Assembly: GCA_002501885.1 (NCBI GenBank) | Contig: DAON01000019.1 | Span: forward strand, 4,444-26,904 | DNA: 22,461 nucleotides | Direction of reading: 5' to 3' | From: Euryarchaeota archaeon UBA220 | Lineage (GTDB): Archaea; Thermoplasmatota; Poseidoniia; Poseidoniales; Thalassarchaeaceae | Shown here: piece by piece, positions 1-7,649 of the stretch | Numbering within the stretch: the stretch's first letter is position 1 | Layout of the letters: each line of letters begins with the position of its first letter | Translations under genes and position numbers: made by a program | Notes under the pieces: model-generated | What the model saw: only the letters and a program-made list of their open reading frames with translations | Told to the model about the DNA's origin: nothing | The model's database searches: none

Positions 1-873
1 GGTGGATCCAGAATCGATTCAGCCCTCGGAGAGGCCGCTGTGGGAATGGACATGTTTGGAGAGGGCGGAATGTTCGATGTCGATTCAGCCTCATCCTACT
101 CACCTCCAACTACGCCACCACCCAGCGAAACCGCGCCTCCTGCCCAAGATTATCCAATCACACAGAATTACATCAGCACTACTGACCATAATTTCGAAAC
201 TAGAGGGCCGTCGAGTTCAGAGATGATAAGACGGGCTCAGGGTCAATTTGGAGAAACGGGGCCGTTCATGGCTCGCTCACTTCCAGATCCCAATCCCATT
301 GCAGTAAGAGAAGAGTGTAAGCCCGGAGTAGTAAGACAAGCAAGAGCGAAGCATGCTTTACTTACCGATGGCAAGAGTAGTGCTCAGTCAATTGATCCAG
401 CAAGTCTGAATGAATTCCCGGGAGTTTCTAGAATCGTTAGTTCGATGGGTAGTGGAAGAGTAAACTCCAATCGAAGAAGAAAGGCATCAAAACAGAGAAT
501 GGGCTGGATTGGTGCATTGATCGGCCCCGGACACAGAGTTCAAAATCGCACTGATAGTTATGCTTCCGAATATGGAGATACTGGAGTTACAGTAGAGGAT
601 TCTGGGGCTCGCCTCCAATCGTCTCAACACATAAGGCTACGAAGTGACCAAGACCATCAAGCGGATATCATGAGTCGAGGAACTAGTAGCAATCAACCAC
701 ACTCCGCCAAAGAAGCCCTTGATGGGGTTGTGAAGAGAGTATCCAGCGGCGAGAACAGAGAATCTGTAAATTCCCAGGTTAGTGATGAGAGAGGTTTGAG
801 ATTCTCACAATTAAGGAGAACTTCTTCGAAAAGTGATCCTCATCCTTTGCCGGGAATCAAGCGTCTTGAGTGA
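1..873 (+). CDS. 3' part of an unrecognised disordered protein
   Basis: The reading frame is already open at base 1 and runs to a TGA at 871-873, giving 290 visible residues, so the true start lies upstream of the window. The visible part begins Gly/Met/Phe-rich (GEAAVGMDMFGEGGMFDVD), then has a Pro/Ser/Thr linker (YSPPTTPPPSETAPPAQ). The remaining 200 or so residues are rich in Ser, Arg, Gln and Asn, with a basic patch (NSNRRRKASKQRMGW) near the middle. I see no enzyme motif, no membrane segment and no repeated domain; it looks like an intrinsically disordered tail of a larger protein. The stop abuts the stop of the convergent PfkB gene with no base between, which supports this as the true end of a real gene. 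I do not recognise the family. Confidence 0.6.
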   Translation, partial: GGSRIDSALGEAAVGMDMFGEGGMFDVDSASSYSPPTTPPPSETAPPAQDYPITQNYISTTDHNFETRGPSSSEMIRRAQGQFGETGPFMARSLPDPNPIAVREECKPGVVRQARAKHALLTDGKSSAQSIDPASLNEFPGVSRIVSSMGSGRVNSNRRRKASKQRMGWIGALIGPGHRVQNRTDSYASEYGDTGVTVEDSGARLQSSQHIRLRSDQDHQADIMSRGTSSNQPHSAKEALDGVVKRVSSGENRESVNSQVSDERGLRFSQLRRTSSKSDPHPLPGIKRLE

Positions 874-1836
874 TTACAGGCCGACCATGCGGCGATACTT
901 ATCCACTCTAGCGTGGTAACGCCCTCGTTCGAGATTACTAACGCCCGATACACCCAACCCTTCAACTGAGAATGATGCGGTCACGGTCGCGTGCAAAAGT
1001 GCGTCGCGCATAGTATCGCGTTGGTTCAGAGCTCCCTTACGGCCAGCGATATTGGATAATAGAGCTCCAGCAAAGCTGTCACCTGCCCCGGTTGGATCGA
1101 CCAATGCATCTGTTGGATATGCTGGCAGAGTAATGATTCCACAATCGAGATAAGCAACAGAGCCGCTTCTGCCTCTCTTCACAATCACTCCTCTGGGACC
1201 AGGTCCAGCTGCTATTCCTCCATACAGAGCCTCTCCTGAGGAAATCTTGGCTGCGGCGCTGTGAACTAAATCGTCTCCGGCAATGGCACAGACCTCTTCT
1301 TCATTGAGGATTGCTAGGTCTACCTTACGAAGTGCCTCCGATAGAAGTTCGAATTCTGTTTCGATCCATAACATGAATGAGTCCAGTGCAGTAATTTCTG
1401 CTCCAGGGCACTGGTCAAGTACTGCCACTTGAGAACGAGGGTGTGTGTTTGCGCAAAAAAGGACATTCGGATTTTTCCAAGATGGAGGAATCTCAGGAAT
1501 ATAGTCTTCAAGCACATTAACTTCAGTAGAAATCGTAGTTACATCGTTCATAGAGCCCTGATATCGGCCCGACCACCTGAATGTGCTTCCATCCTTGCGA
1601 ATTACTCCCGCTAGATTCAGTCCTGAGTTCTCTAGAGTTGTCTGTGCATCGATTGGGAAGTCATTACCTACAGCACTCACGAGACCTATCTCCGGTGACA
1701 AGTGAGTTGCCATATGGAGATGGAATCCTGCAGCGATTCCAGCGTGTGCCGCAGCACCTCCAAGTAGGTCCGAGCCACTGTCGGCTGGGGTTTCGATATC
1801 GTCGAGTCCTATACTTCCTAGAATTACAAGTTTCAA
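874..1836 (-). CDS. PfkB-family carbohydrate/nucleoside kinase
   Basis: A 320-residue sugar kinase of the ribokinase/PfkB superfamily, expected to transfer phosphate from ATP to a sugar or nucleoside hydroxyl in the cytoplasm. The substrate cannot be read from the sequence. The N-terminal Gly-Gly substrate motif is at 26-27 (LLGGAAAH). An N-E-E-E motif at 188-191 fits the Mg/phosphate-binding NxxE. The C-terminal signature DPTGAGDSFAGA is at 247-258, with the catalytic base Asp253 in the anion-hole loop GAGD. Length is normal for the family. The start is a TTG; GGGGTG lies 6 nt upstream and no better start precedes the conserved first strand (KLVILGSIGLD). It begins 3 bases after the stop of the biotin carboxylase gene, so the two are probably co-transcribed. 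Family certain, substrate unknown. Confidence 0.9.
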   Translation of the reverse strand: MKLVILGSIGLDDIETPADSGSDLLGGAAAHAGIAAGFHLHMATHLSPEIGLVSAVGNDFPIDAQTTLENSGLNLAGVIRKDGSTFRWSGRYQGSMNDVTTISTEVNVLEDYIPEIPPSWKNPNVLFCANTHPRSQVAVLDQCPGAEITALDSFMLWIETEFELLSEALRKVDLAILNEEEVCAIAGDDLVHSAAAKISSGEALYGGIAAGPGPRGVIVKRGRSGSVAYLDCGIITLPAYPTDALVDPTGAGDSFAGALLSNIAGRKGALNQRDTMRDALLHATVTASFSVEGLGVSGVSNLERGRYHARVDKYRRMVGL

Positions 1837-1839
1837 GAT

Positions 1840-3183
1840 TTACACCCCATCGAGTATACCCGGGTGCTCGTCTAGGTAAGCGATGGTGATATTTCCGTTA
1901 CGGAAGTCGGATTCGCTCATTATTGCTCTGTGAAGAGGTATTAGAGTATCTACTCCGATGATTATTGTCTCTGCTAGAGCGGCATCCATCTTGTCTATTG
2001 CTTCCTCGCGATTAGGTGCCCAGACGATGAGTTTTGCTAGTAAGGAGTCGAATGAAGGAGGCATGTCATAGCCCGTGTGAGAGTGAGTATCAACTCTGAC
2101 TCCAGGGCCGCCTGGCCAATGACATTCCCAGATTCTACCAGGAGATGGTTTGAGAGTGAATGGGTCCTCTGCGTTAATTCTAGTCTGTATGGCATGGCCT
2201 GAGATTTGAATATCAGATTGTGAGATTGGGAGTGCCTCTCCTGCTGCTACCTTGATGCCTAAAGAAACTAAGTCAACCCCGGTTATCATTTCAGTAACAG
2301 TATGCTCAACTTGCACTCGCGGATTCACCTCAAGGAAGTAGAATTCCCCCTTTGAGTCACGAAGAAACTCAAAGGTCGCTAGACCCTTGTAACCTACGGC
2401 CTCTGCTCCGGCCACAACTTTGGCTCCAAGCTCTGCTCGAACTTCATCAGAGAGCCATGGACCTTCCTCGATAATCTTCTGATGGCGTCTTTGGATAGAG
2501 CAGAATCTCTCTCCGAAGTGGACAGCTTTGTTTCCATCTCCTAAAACCTGGAATTCAATATGTTGGGCGCCTTCAATGAACTTCTCGACGAATACTCGAT
2601 CATCACCGAAAGCGGATAGGGCTCTACCCTGACATAACCTTAGAGCTGATTCAAACTCTTCTCCGGAATTCACCACTTGCATTCCAATACCGCCACCTCC
2701 GGCAGCAGCCTTGATCATCACTGGATAGCCAATATCTTCAGCCATACTGAGGGCTTCTTCCTCGTCCGATATTGGCTGACCTGAACCTTTGGCAACAGGA
2801 AGTCCGGCCTTGACCATCGCATGTCTGGCCGAGATTTTATCCCCTAGTAATCTGAGGACCTCTGGGCTAGGTCCAATGAATACAATTCCCTCCTCAGCGA
2901 GTCTCTCGGCCAGAGTAGCATTCTCGGCTAGAAATCCATATCCAGGGTGTACGGCATCTGCACCGACTTCTTTGGCAGCGGCAACTACGGCTTCTATATC
3001 GAGATAGGATGCTAATGGATCGTCACGGGGGATGAATGCTCCTTCATCGGCCATCCTGACGGGAAGAGTTAGTCTGTCTTCACGCCCGTGAACAACGACT
3101 CCTTCTATTCCAAGAGCTCGTAGGGAGCGAAGGATGCGAAGCGCAATTTCGCCCCGATTCGCTATCAGCACTCTGCGGAACAT
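1840..3183 (-). CDS. accC: Biotin carboxylase (acyl-CoA/pyruvate carboxylase subunit)
   Basis: ATP-dependent biotin carboxylase: carboxylates the biotin of a carrier protein with bicarbonate, the first half-reaction of acetyl-/propionyl-CoA or pyruvate carboxylase. The start chosen is the ATG at 3183, with GGAG 9 nt upstream; the frame also allows an 11-residue extension from a TTG at 3216. From this ATG the protein has 447 residues, the usual size for a stand-alone subunit. Seen: N-terminal Rossmann-like MFRRVLIANRGEIALRILRS, HPGYGFLAENA at 79-89, ATP-grasp glycine loop AAAGGGGIGMQ at 159-169, RFCSIQRRHQKIIEEGP at 226-242, and the active-site strand LEVNPRVQVEHTVTE at 284-298. No biotin-carrier or carboxyltransferase domain is fused and no such gene is in the window, so partners must be encoded elsewhere. 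It lies 45 bases downstream of the reductase gene and 3 bases upstream of the PfkB gene. Confidence 0.93.
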   Translation of the reverse strand: MFRRVLIANRGEIALRILRSLRALGIEGVVVHGREDRLTLPVRMADEGAFIPRDDPLASYLDIEAVVAAAKEVGADAVHPGYGFLAENATLAERLAEEGIVFIGPSPEVLRLLGDKISARHAMVKAGLPVAKGSGQPISDEEEALSMAEDIGYPVMIKAAAGGGGIGMQVVNSGEEFESALRLCQGRALSAFGDDRVFVEKFIEGAQHIEFQVLGDGNKAVHFGERFCSIQRRHQKIIEEGPWLSDEVRAELGAKVVAGAEAVGYKGLATFEFLRDSKGEFYFLEVNPRVQVEHTVTEMITGVDLVSLGIKVAAGEALPISQSDIQISGHAIQTRINAEDPFTLKPSPGRIWECHWPGGPGVRVDTHSHTGYDMPPSFDSLLAKLIVWAPNREEAIDKMDAALAETIIIGVDTLIPLHRAIMSESDFRNGNITIAYLDEHPGILDGV

Positions 3184-3228
3184 ATCGTTGCGCTCCGGCA
3201 GACGCTGTATGAGCAATGCGGAGAGTAG

Positions 3229-4509
3229 TCAGTATACATCGCGTAGATATCGCTTCTCGGTCTTCATCAGGCCGGTCTCAACAAATTCCTTTGCCTCTTC
3301 TCCCGACATTCCGCCGTATTCCGAACAGATTTCTATGAGTGTAGAGTGTACATCTCTCGCCATGTAATTCTTATCGCCACAGACATAGAAGTATGCTCCA
3401 TTGTCTATCCAGTTCCATATTTCCTCACCATTCTGTTTCATCAGATGCTGGACATATACCTTGTCTGGGCCCGCGCGGGACCAAGCTAAATCGTGGCGAT
3501 TAATTAGGCCTGAATCTGTCCAAGCCTCCATTTCATCGCGGTAGAGATACTCGCCTTCTTCAGTCCAGTCTCCAAAGAATAACCAGTTGCGACCTGTTGA
3601 GGCGTTCACTTGTCTTTGCTGAAGAAATGCTCTAAACGGAGCGATTCCAGTTCCCGGGCCCACCATTATGATGTCAGTCGAGTTGTCCTCTGGCAGAACG
3701 AAAGATCGAGTGGGAGACATGAATACTCCAATCTCGGATTCATCCACATCGCAGCGGTCAGCCAAGTATCCAGTGCAAAGACCAGTTCTGTCCCTGTCAT
3801 GGTGGTGGTATCTGACGATAGCCACAGTGAGATGAACGGTACCTGGCTCAAAGTCGGGGCTGCTCGCGATTGAATACAACCTAGGCTTGAGTCTATCCAT
3901 GCCATCTACAAATTGCTGAGGAGTGAATCCGATGTGGCCAAAGTCGGCCAAGCCATCGATATAGTCTCTAGACCAGATGTAGTCCTCCATAGCATCTGCG
4001 TCATCCATCAGAGATCTCCACAGATCTTCTGCCGGGTCACTTGCAGAACCAATTTCCACATATCCCTCAGGTACATCGTCTTCGACACCCGAACCGCTCC
4101 AATCCATCAGCAGCTCTCCATCTTCTGTTGAGGCGCGATGTCTGCCAACGATTCTAATCTCAATATTCGGCGAATCAGGCGCAATCCTATCTCCTAGGTT
4201 CCCAATCCACTTCTTTGATATTCTGTGAATTTCGTACCTGTTGGTCAGTGCCTCTCTGATATTGCAGTCACCCAGATGAGTCTCCACCTCTTCCTCTCCA
4301 GAGAAGCCACAAGCGTCGAGGAGTCCTTGGACTAACTCAGGTGGGCACTGAGGAATTACTCCTAGAGCGTCCCCTGCCTTGTACTCGAGTCCTGAGTCTC
4401 CTAAATCGAATACTATGTGTCTAGTCTCCTTTCTGGAGCCTTCGCCGTTTAAGATCCAATTCTCATTTAACTTAGAGATGTAGGGATTTTTTGCACTCCA
4501 ATCCGACAT
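3229..4509 (-). CDS. CysJ-like FAD/NADPH reductase without FMN domain
   Basis: A 426-residue flavoprotein equal to the FAD/NADPH half of the cytochrome P450 reductase/sulfite reductase alpha (CysJ) family; the flavodoxin (FMN) domain is absent. The FAD domain starts at once (GEGSRKETRHIVFDLGDSG around 22-40, then YKAGDALGVIP). The FAD motif RLYSIASSP is at 210-218, followed by a connecting insertion-rich region before it (115-195) that is acidic. NADPH-binding motifs are GLCTGYLAD (243-251), VGPGTGIAPFRAFLQQR (283-299) and YVCGDKNYMARDV (375-387). The C-terminus YLRDVY ends in an aromatic residue, as in the family where it stacks on FAD. The ATG at 4509 has GAGGGG a few bases upstream; a TTG at 4542 is an unlikely alternative. 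The acceptor is unknown: sulfite reductase, a ferredoxin or a diiron oxygenase are all possible. First gene of the reductase-carboxylase-kinase run. Confidence 0.88.
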   Translation of the reverse strand: MSDWSAKNPYISKLNENWILNGEGSRKETRHIVFDLGDSGLEYKAGDALGVIPQCPPELVQGLLDACGFSGEEEVETHLGDCNIREALTNRYEIHRISKKWIGNLGDRIAPDSPNIEIRIVGRHRASTEDGELLMDWSGSGVEDDVPEGYVEIGSASDPAEDLWRSLMDDADAMEDYIWSRDYIDGLADFGHIGFTPQQFVDGMDRLKPRLYSIASSPDFEPGTVHLTVAIVRYHHHDRDRTGLCTGYLADRCDVDESEIGVFMSPTRSFVLPEDNSTDIIMVGPGTGIAPFRAFLQQRQVNASTGRNWLFFGDWTEEGEYLYRDEMEAWTDSGLINRHDLAWSRAGPDKVYVQHLMKQNGEEIWNWIDNGAYFYVCGDKNYMARDVHSTLIEICSEYGGMSGEEAKEFVETGLMKTEKRYLRDVY

Positions 4510-4632
4510 AATTACCCCTCTGTTTGCGAGCCGACGAGACAAGGTCTGTTTATGAACAAATGCTGAGAGTGGGCTGAAACTAGTTAACGATTTGATGCGA
4601 TGAGGTCAAGTCAGGTTCCCTTATCCAAGCAC

Positions 4633-5427
4633 ATGGCGCGCATAGACTTCCTAGGCACGGGCAATGCATTCATGCCGCCAGGAAGAATGCATGCACTCAC
4701 CTTAGTGGATGGTTGTGTTCTGGTAGATACGCCGCCAACAGTACTAGCTCAGTTGAGGCGTTACGGCAGCTCTCCAAGCGACTTAAGGCATATTCTCATC
4801 ACGCACTGGCATGCCGACCACATCTTCGGATTTCCCTTCCTTTTACTCGAAAGGAAGTACATATCGGATCCTGAATTCAAGTCTACACTTAATGTCCATC
4901 TGAGACCCGAAGGGAAGAAGTTGCTGAGTAGCCTGTGCAACACAGGTTTTCCCGGGAGTCTTGAGGAGTTTCTCGACAAGCGAGTATTGTGGTCTGAATC
5001 TGAGACGGGAAATCTGGAAGATACCGATTGGTCATTCGAGAGATTCGCAGTAGAGCATGTAGAGCAGACCGACCCGCACGGCTACGAGCTAATTCATTCG
5101 AATGGATTTAGATTTCTCCATTGTGGTGATTCGGGGCCATGCGATGAGATCGATAGAAGAGCTTCGAGGTGTCAGGTAGTTCTTCTTGAAATGGGGATTC
5201 CTGATTTCGTAGAAAGTCCTCACCACCACACGCCTTCTGATGTTATTGCATTCTCTCAGAGGCACCCTCACGCGCTAGTATTGGTAACTCACAATTACTC
5301 AAGCGGCAGAGGAGAGAAGGCAGGATTCCCGATGCCAAAACTGCCCGACTCTGTAGTTCAGATTGAGGATGGAGATTTCCTAATGATTGACGAAAATGGT
5401 TCAGTTTCGTTGCAAAGAAAATCTTGA
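4633..5427 (+). CDS. MBL-fold metallo-hydrolase (RNase Z-like)
   Basis: A metallo-beta-lactamase-fold hydrolase of the RNase Z/PhnP-like group, 264 residues from the chosen ATG. Zinc ligands are visible: HWHADH at 58-63 after strand RHILIT, His142 (AVEHVE), Asp166 in CGDSG, and His220 in LVTHNY. A His-rich loop SPHHHTP at 196-202 lies between them. It is shorter than typical RNase Z and lacks a clear exosite arm, so tRNA 3' processing is possible but not shown; a cyclic phosphodiesterase or other ester hydrolase is equally likely. The first strand ARIDFLGTGNAF matches the usual family N-terminus, favouring the ATG at 4633 over the in-frame ATG at 4600. Neither has a good ribosome-binding site. 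Divergent from the reductase gene across about 120 bases. Confidence 0.85.
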   Translation: MARIDFLGTGNAFMPPGRMHALTLVDGCVLVDTPPTVLAQLRRYGSSPSDLRHILITHWHADHIFGFPFLLLERKYISDPEFKSTLNVHLRPEGKKLLSSLCNTGFPGSLEEFLDKRVLWSESETGNLEDTDWSFERFAVEHVEQTDPHGYELIHSNGFRFLHCGDSGPCDEIDRRASRCQVVLLEMGIPDFVESPHHHTPSDVIAFSQRHPHALVLVTHNYSSGRGEKAGFPMPKLPDSVVQIEDGDFLMIDENGSVSLQRKS

Positions 5428-5692
5428 TTAAATTAACTCTGTTTATACATGAGAAATTTCTGAGTCCAGATTCGTTGGCTAAGTATTTTCAAATTCAGGA
5501 CTTTTGGAGATGTTTAGAGGCCTAATGCTGCGACAATTGCAAGGACAATAAGTTTGCATATATAGTACCTTAACTGATGCATTTTTTACACCTGAATAAA
5601 TATCATAAAAACGCTATACTGAGGAGATAACTTTGACGATTGTATTGAGTATCTCTACTTACAAATATAGTACTCGACAGAAACGGAAAAAC

Positions 5693-5716
5693 CCGACCAA
5701 GTTCTCGACTTGTCGG
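5693..5716. repeat. Inverted repeat in the orc1 upstream region
   Basis: Left arm CCGAC-AAGT (one unpaired C after CCGAC) pairs with right arm ACTTGTCGG around a 5-base TCTCG loop: nine pairs with one bulge. It is a G+C-rich island at the edge of the AT-rich stretch and lies about 110 bases before the orc1 ATG. It could be a protein-binding site at an origin, an autoregulatory operator, or an RNA hairpin near the 5' end of the orc1 transcript. Confidence 0.5.
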
Positions 5717-5815
5717 ACAGTCTTATTACCACCAACATCCTCGCTTGACATCCACGTTGACTGGCACATCTTGTTCCCGGACCTAGATGAAGAGGCATTC
5801 GTGATTTGGCCCAAA

Positions 5816-5820
5816 GGTGA
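5816..5820 (+). promoter_or_regulatory. Ribosome-binding site of orc1/cdc6
   Basis: GGTGA ends 6 bases before the ATG at 5827. Its TGA (5818-5820) is also an in-frame stop for the orc1 frame, so the initiator cannot start further upstream; this fixes the start. Confidence 0.8.
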
Positions 5821-5826
5821 AAGAAA

Positions 5827-7065
5827 ATGGACGGAAACATTTTCGAGAAAATTCTCGGGCAGGATTGTCTCTTTACTGATCGGCGTGCATTCGATCACGC
5901 GTTCGAGCCCATTAGGCTCCCTCATCGTGACCAAGAGGTCGAGTCTTTGGTTCGCAACTTAGTGGATGCTCTCAACGGGCACATACCCTCGAATATGCTA
6001 CTCTATGGAGTACCTGGTTCTGGAAAGACTGTTGTTACTAGATTCGTTCTCGGACAATTGCTCGACAAGGGCAAGGAGATGGGACAGAGCGTTGAGACCT
6101 ACGAAATCAACTGTAGAAATGTAGACACAAAGTATAGAGTTGTACAGAGTATTGCCAGTAAGTTAGGTAGACGAGGAGATACTCCAATTCCTTTCACTGG
6201 TTGGCCTACTGACAGAGTGCTTGAGGAATTGATTTCTAGAATGGATAGAACGGGTGGAGTCCACATCATCGTGCTAGATGAGATTGACAATCTAGTCTCT
6301 AGAGCGGGGGACGGGCTACTGTATAATTTGACCAGTCTCAATACATCTTTGAGGAATTCTAGGTGCTGTATTATTGGAATCAGTAATGACCTAAACTTCA
6401 CCCAACAACTAGATCCCCGAGTGACTTCGAGATTGAGTCAGGAAGACTTGGTATTCCATCCATATGGGGCTCCTGAAATCCAAGATATTCTGAGTGAAAG
6501 AGTAACAACTGGATTGCGTGAAGATGTGATTGAGGAAGGAGTATTGGAGCTCTGCTCTGCCTTGGCGGCACAGGAACACGGCGACGCTCGTAGAGCTCTT
6601 GACCTATTGCGTATCTCTGTTCAGAAGGCCGAGCAGAGATCACAGAAGACTGTTGATAGGAGACATGTAAGGTTGGCTCAAAGTCAATTGGAATATGATC
6701 AAGTCACTCCTGTGCTCAAGACTTTGCCTCTGCATCAGAAATTGCTTGTCCTTGCAATCAAGTTGAATGAGGACAATGGTCTCAGGAACATCTCCACTGG
6801 AGAGACTTACAGGACATACAGTGATGCGTGTATGAAGATATCAGTCGAGGCTCTTACTCCAAGGCGAATCTCATCGCTACTCAATGAGCTTGACACCTTG
6901 GGACTAATAATGGCTAGAAATGTCAGTAAAGGTCGAGGCGGGAGAAGTAAGCAAGTCAACTCTGTAATACCAAAGGGTGTTGATGCAATTTCGATAATGG
7001 GCGAGTCTGAACCACTTATTGCCGAGGCTGCTCTTGGCAGATACAACCTACAGACTCAACTCTGA
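5827..7065 (+). CDS. cdc6: Orc1/Cdc6-type replication initiator
   Basis: An archaeal origin-recognition ATPase of 412 residues that binds origin repeats and loads the MCM helicase. Walker A GVPGSGKT is at 61-68 and Walker B IIVLDEID at 147-154. Sensor 1 is the Asn in IGISND (183-188). The arginine-finger/initiator-specific region is DPRVTSRLSQEDLVF (196-210). Sensor 2 is GDARRALDLLR (252-262). A C-terminal winged-helix domain follows from about 300 to 380, ending in a basic GRGGRSKQV wing typical of the DNA-contacting part. Length is normal for the family. The ATG is fixed by the GGTGA ribosome-binding site and an immediately preceding in-frame stop. The AT-rich gap upstream may be its origin. 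Confidence 0.96.
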   Translation: MDGNIFEKILGQDCLFTDRRAFDHAFEPIRLPHRDQEVESLVRNLVDALNGHIPSNMLLYGVPGSGKTVVTRFVLGQLLDKGKEMGQSVETYEINCRNVDTKYRVVQSIASKLGRRGDTPIPFTGWPTDRVLEELISRMDRTGGVHIIVLDEIDNLVSRAGDGLLYNLTSLNTSLRNSRCCIIGISNDLNFTQQLDPRVTSRLSQEDLVFHPYGAPEIQDILSERVTTGLREDVIEEGVLELCSALAAQEHGDARRALDLLRISVQKAEQRSQKTVDRRHVRLAQSQLEYDQVTPVLKTLPLHQKLLVLAIKLNEDNGLRNISTGETYRTYSDACMKISVEALTPRRISSLLNELDTLGLIMARNVSKGRGGRSKQVNSVIPKGVDAISIMGESEPLIAEAALGRYNLQTQL

Positions 7066-7087
7066 GTGGATTTCTCTCTCAGACAAC

Positions 7088-7095
7088 GATTAAAC
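7088..7095 (+). promoter_or_regulatory. TATA-like box for the membrane-protein gene
   Basis: GATTAAAC lies 23 bases before the ATG at 7119, the same spacing as at the other predicted leaderless genes in this window. It suggests transcription starts at or next to the ATG. Weak match taken alone. Confidence 0.4.
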
Positions 7096-7118
7096 CAAGG
7101 TGTAAGGTCGCCGCCTCG

Positions 7119-7649
7119 ATGACCATGCAGGGAACTGACTGGGGAGAGTCCTTGAGCAGACCAAGTCGAGTATTGTCTAATTTGGCAATGGTGCTAGGGG
7201 CATGGGTGCTTCTACTGACCATTGTCAACATCACAATAGGAGCATATTCGCCTGGATTTAAGGTCATGTGGATTGGATTTATTTCCGGAGATAGTGCTGC
7301 CTCTAATGTTCCACACGAGGGTTCAGGAGTCGTAATGGACGATATGGTATTCGCATTGCTCGGAGTAGTATTGTTGGTTCTAGGCTCCATGGGAATGAAG
7401 AAGCTCTTCGATGGGGGCGTAATGGAATGGTTCGGAGGTTTGTCTAGTGGGCCGGTAGCATCTAGTCTACTGTCATCCGAGAATGGAATTAGGAGAACCA
7501 TGGCAAGTTGGATGGTTGTCATTGGAGTTATGTTCTACATTGTATGGAGTTTCATGAACACCACATGGGTAGACCCCGGAGTCTATGCTGTGATGGTGAT
7601 TCTGGTGAGTTTTGGAGTCGGCATCCACACTCTAGAAGACGCTGGTTGA
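7119..7649 (+). CDS. Four-helix integral membrane protein, unknown function
   Basis: A 176-residue protein with four predicted membrane segments, at about 21-42 (NLAMVLGAWVLLLTIVNITI), 76-92, 129-146 and 154-170. The loop between helices 1 and 2 (about 43-75) is the longest. A Gly-rich segment (FDGGVMEWFGGLSSGP) lies between helices 2 and 3. No known transporter or enzyme motif is visible and I do not recognise the family. The stop abuts, with no base between, the stop of the convergent CoA-biosynthesis gene, supporting the reading frame. The ATG at 7119 follows a TATA-like box by 23 bases; the ATG at 7125 is an alternative. It lies 53 bases after orc1 on the same strand, but the box suggests its own promoter. 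Confidence 0.7.
   Translation: MTMQGTDWGESLSRPSRVLSNLAMVLGAWVLLLTIVNITIGAYSPGFKVMWIGFISGDSAASNVPHEGSGVVMDDMVFALLGVVLLVLGSMGMKKLFDGGVMEWFGGLSSGPVASSLLSSENGIRRTMASWMVVIGVMFYIVWSFMNTTWVDPGVYAVMVILVSFGVGIHTLEDAG

Larger units (their letters stand above)
5428..5826. other. AT-rich non-coding gap upstream of orc1/cdc6; candidate replication origin
   Basis: About 400 bases without a convincing gene lie directly before the initiator gene. The central part (about 5541-5690) is near 31% G+C by my count, clearly below the flanking genes. It holds two copies of ATATAGTAC (5560-5568 and 5665-5673), either of which could contain a TATA box, and a hairpin at 5693-5716. Origins next to orc1/cdc6 are common in archaea, and AT-rich DNA plus inverted repeats fits, but I cannot recognise canonical origin-recognition-box repeats. 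The downstream part is the orc1 leader, ending in its ribosome-binding site. Confidence 0.4.

Noticed and set aside
5577..5630. A 17-residue leader peptide after the TATA-like box at 5558
   Set aside because: The ATG is too close to the box, there is no ribosome-binding site, and nothing shows an attenuation structure coupled to it.
5633..5962. A 109-residue frame upstream of and overlapping orc1
   Set aside because: It overlaps the orc1 start in another frame, has no ribosome-binding site and no family-like pattern. The region is better seen as leader or origin DNA.
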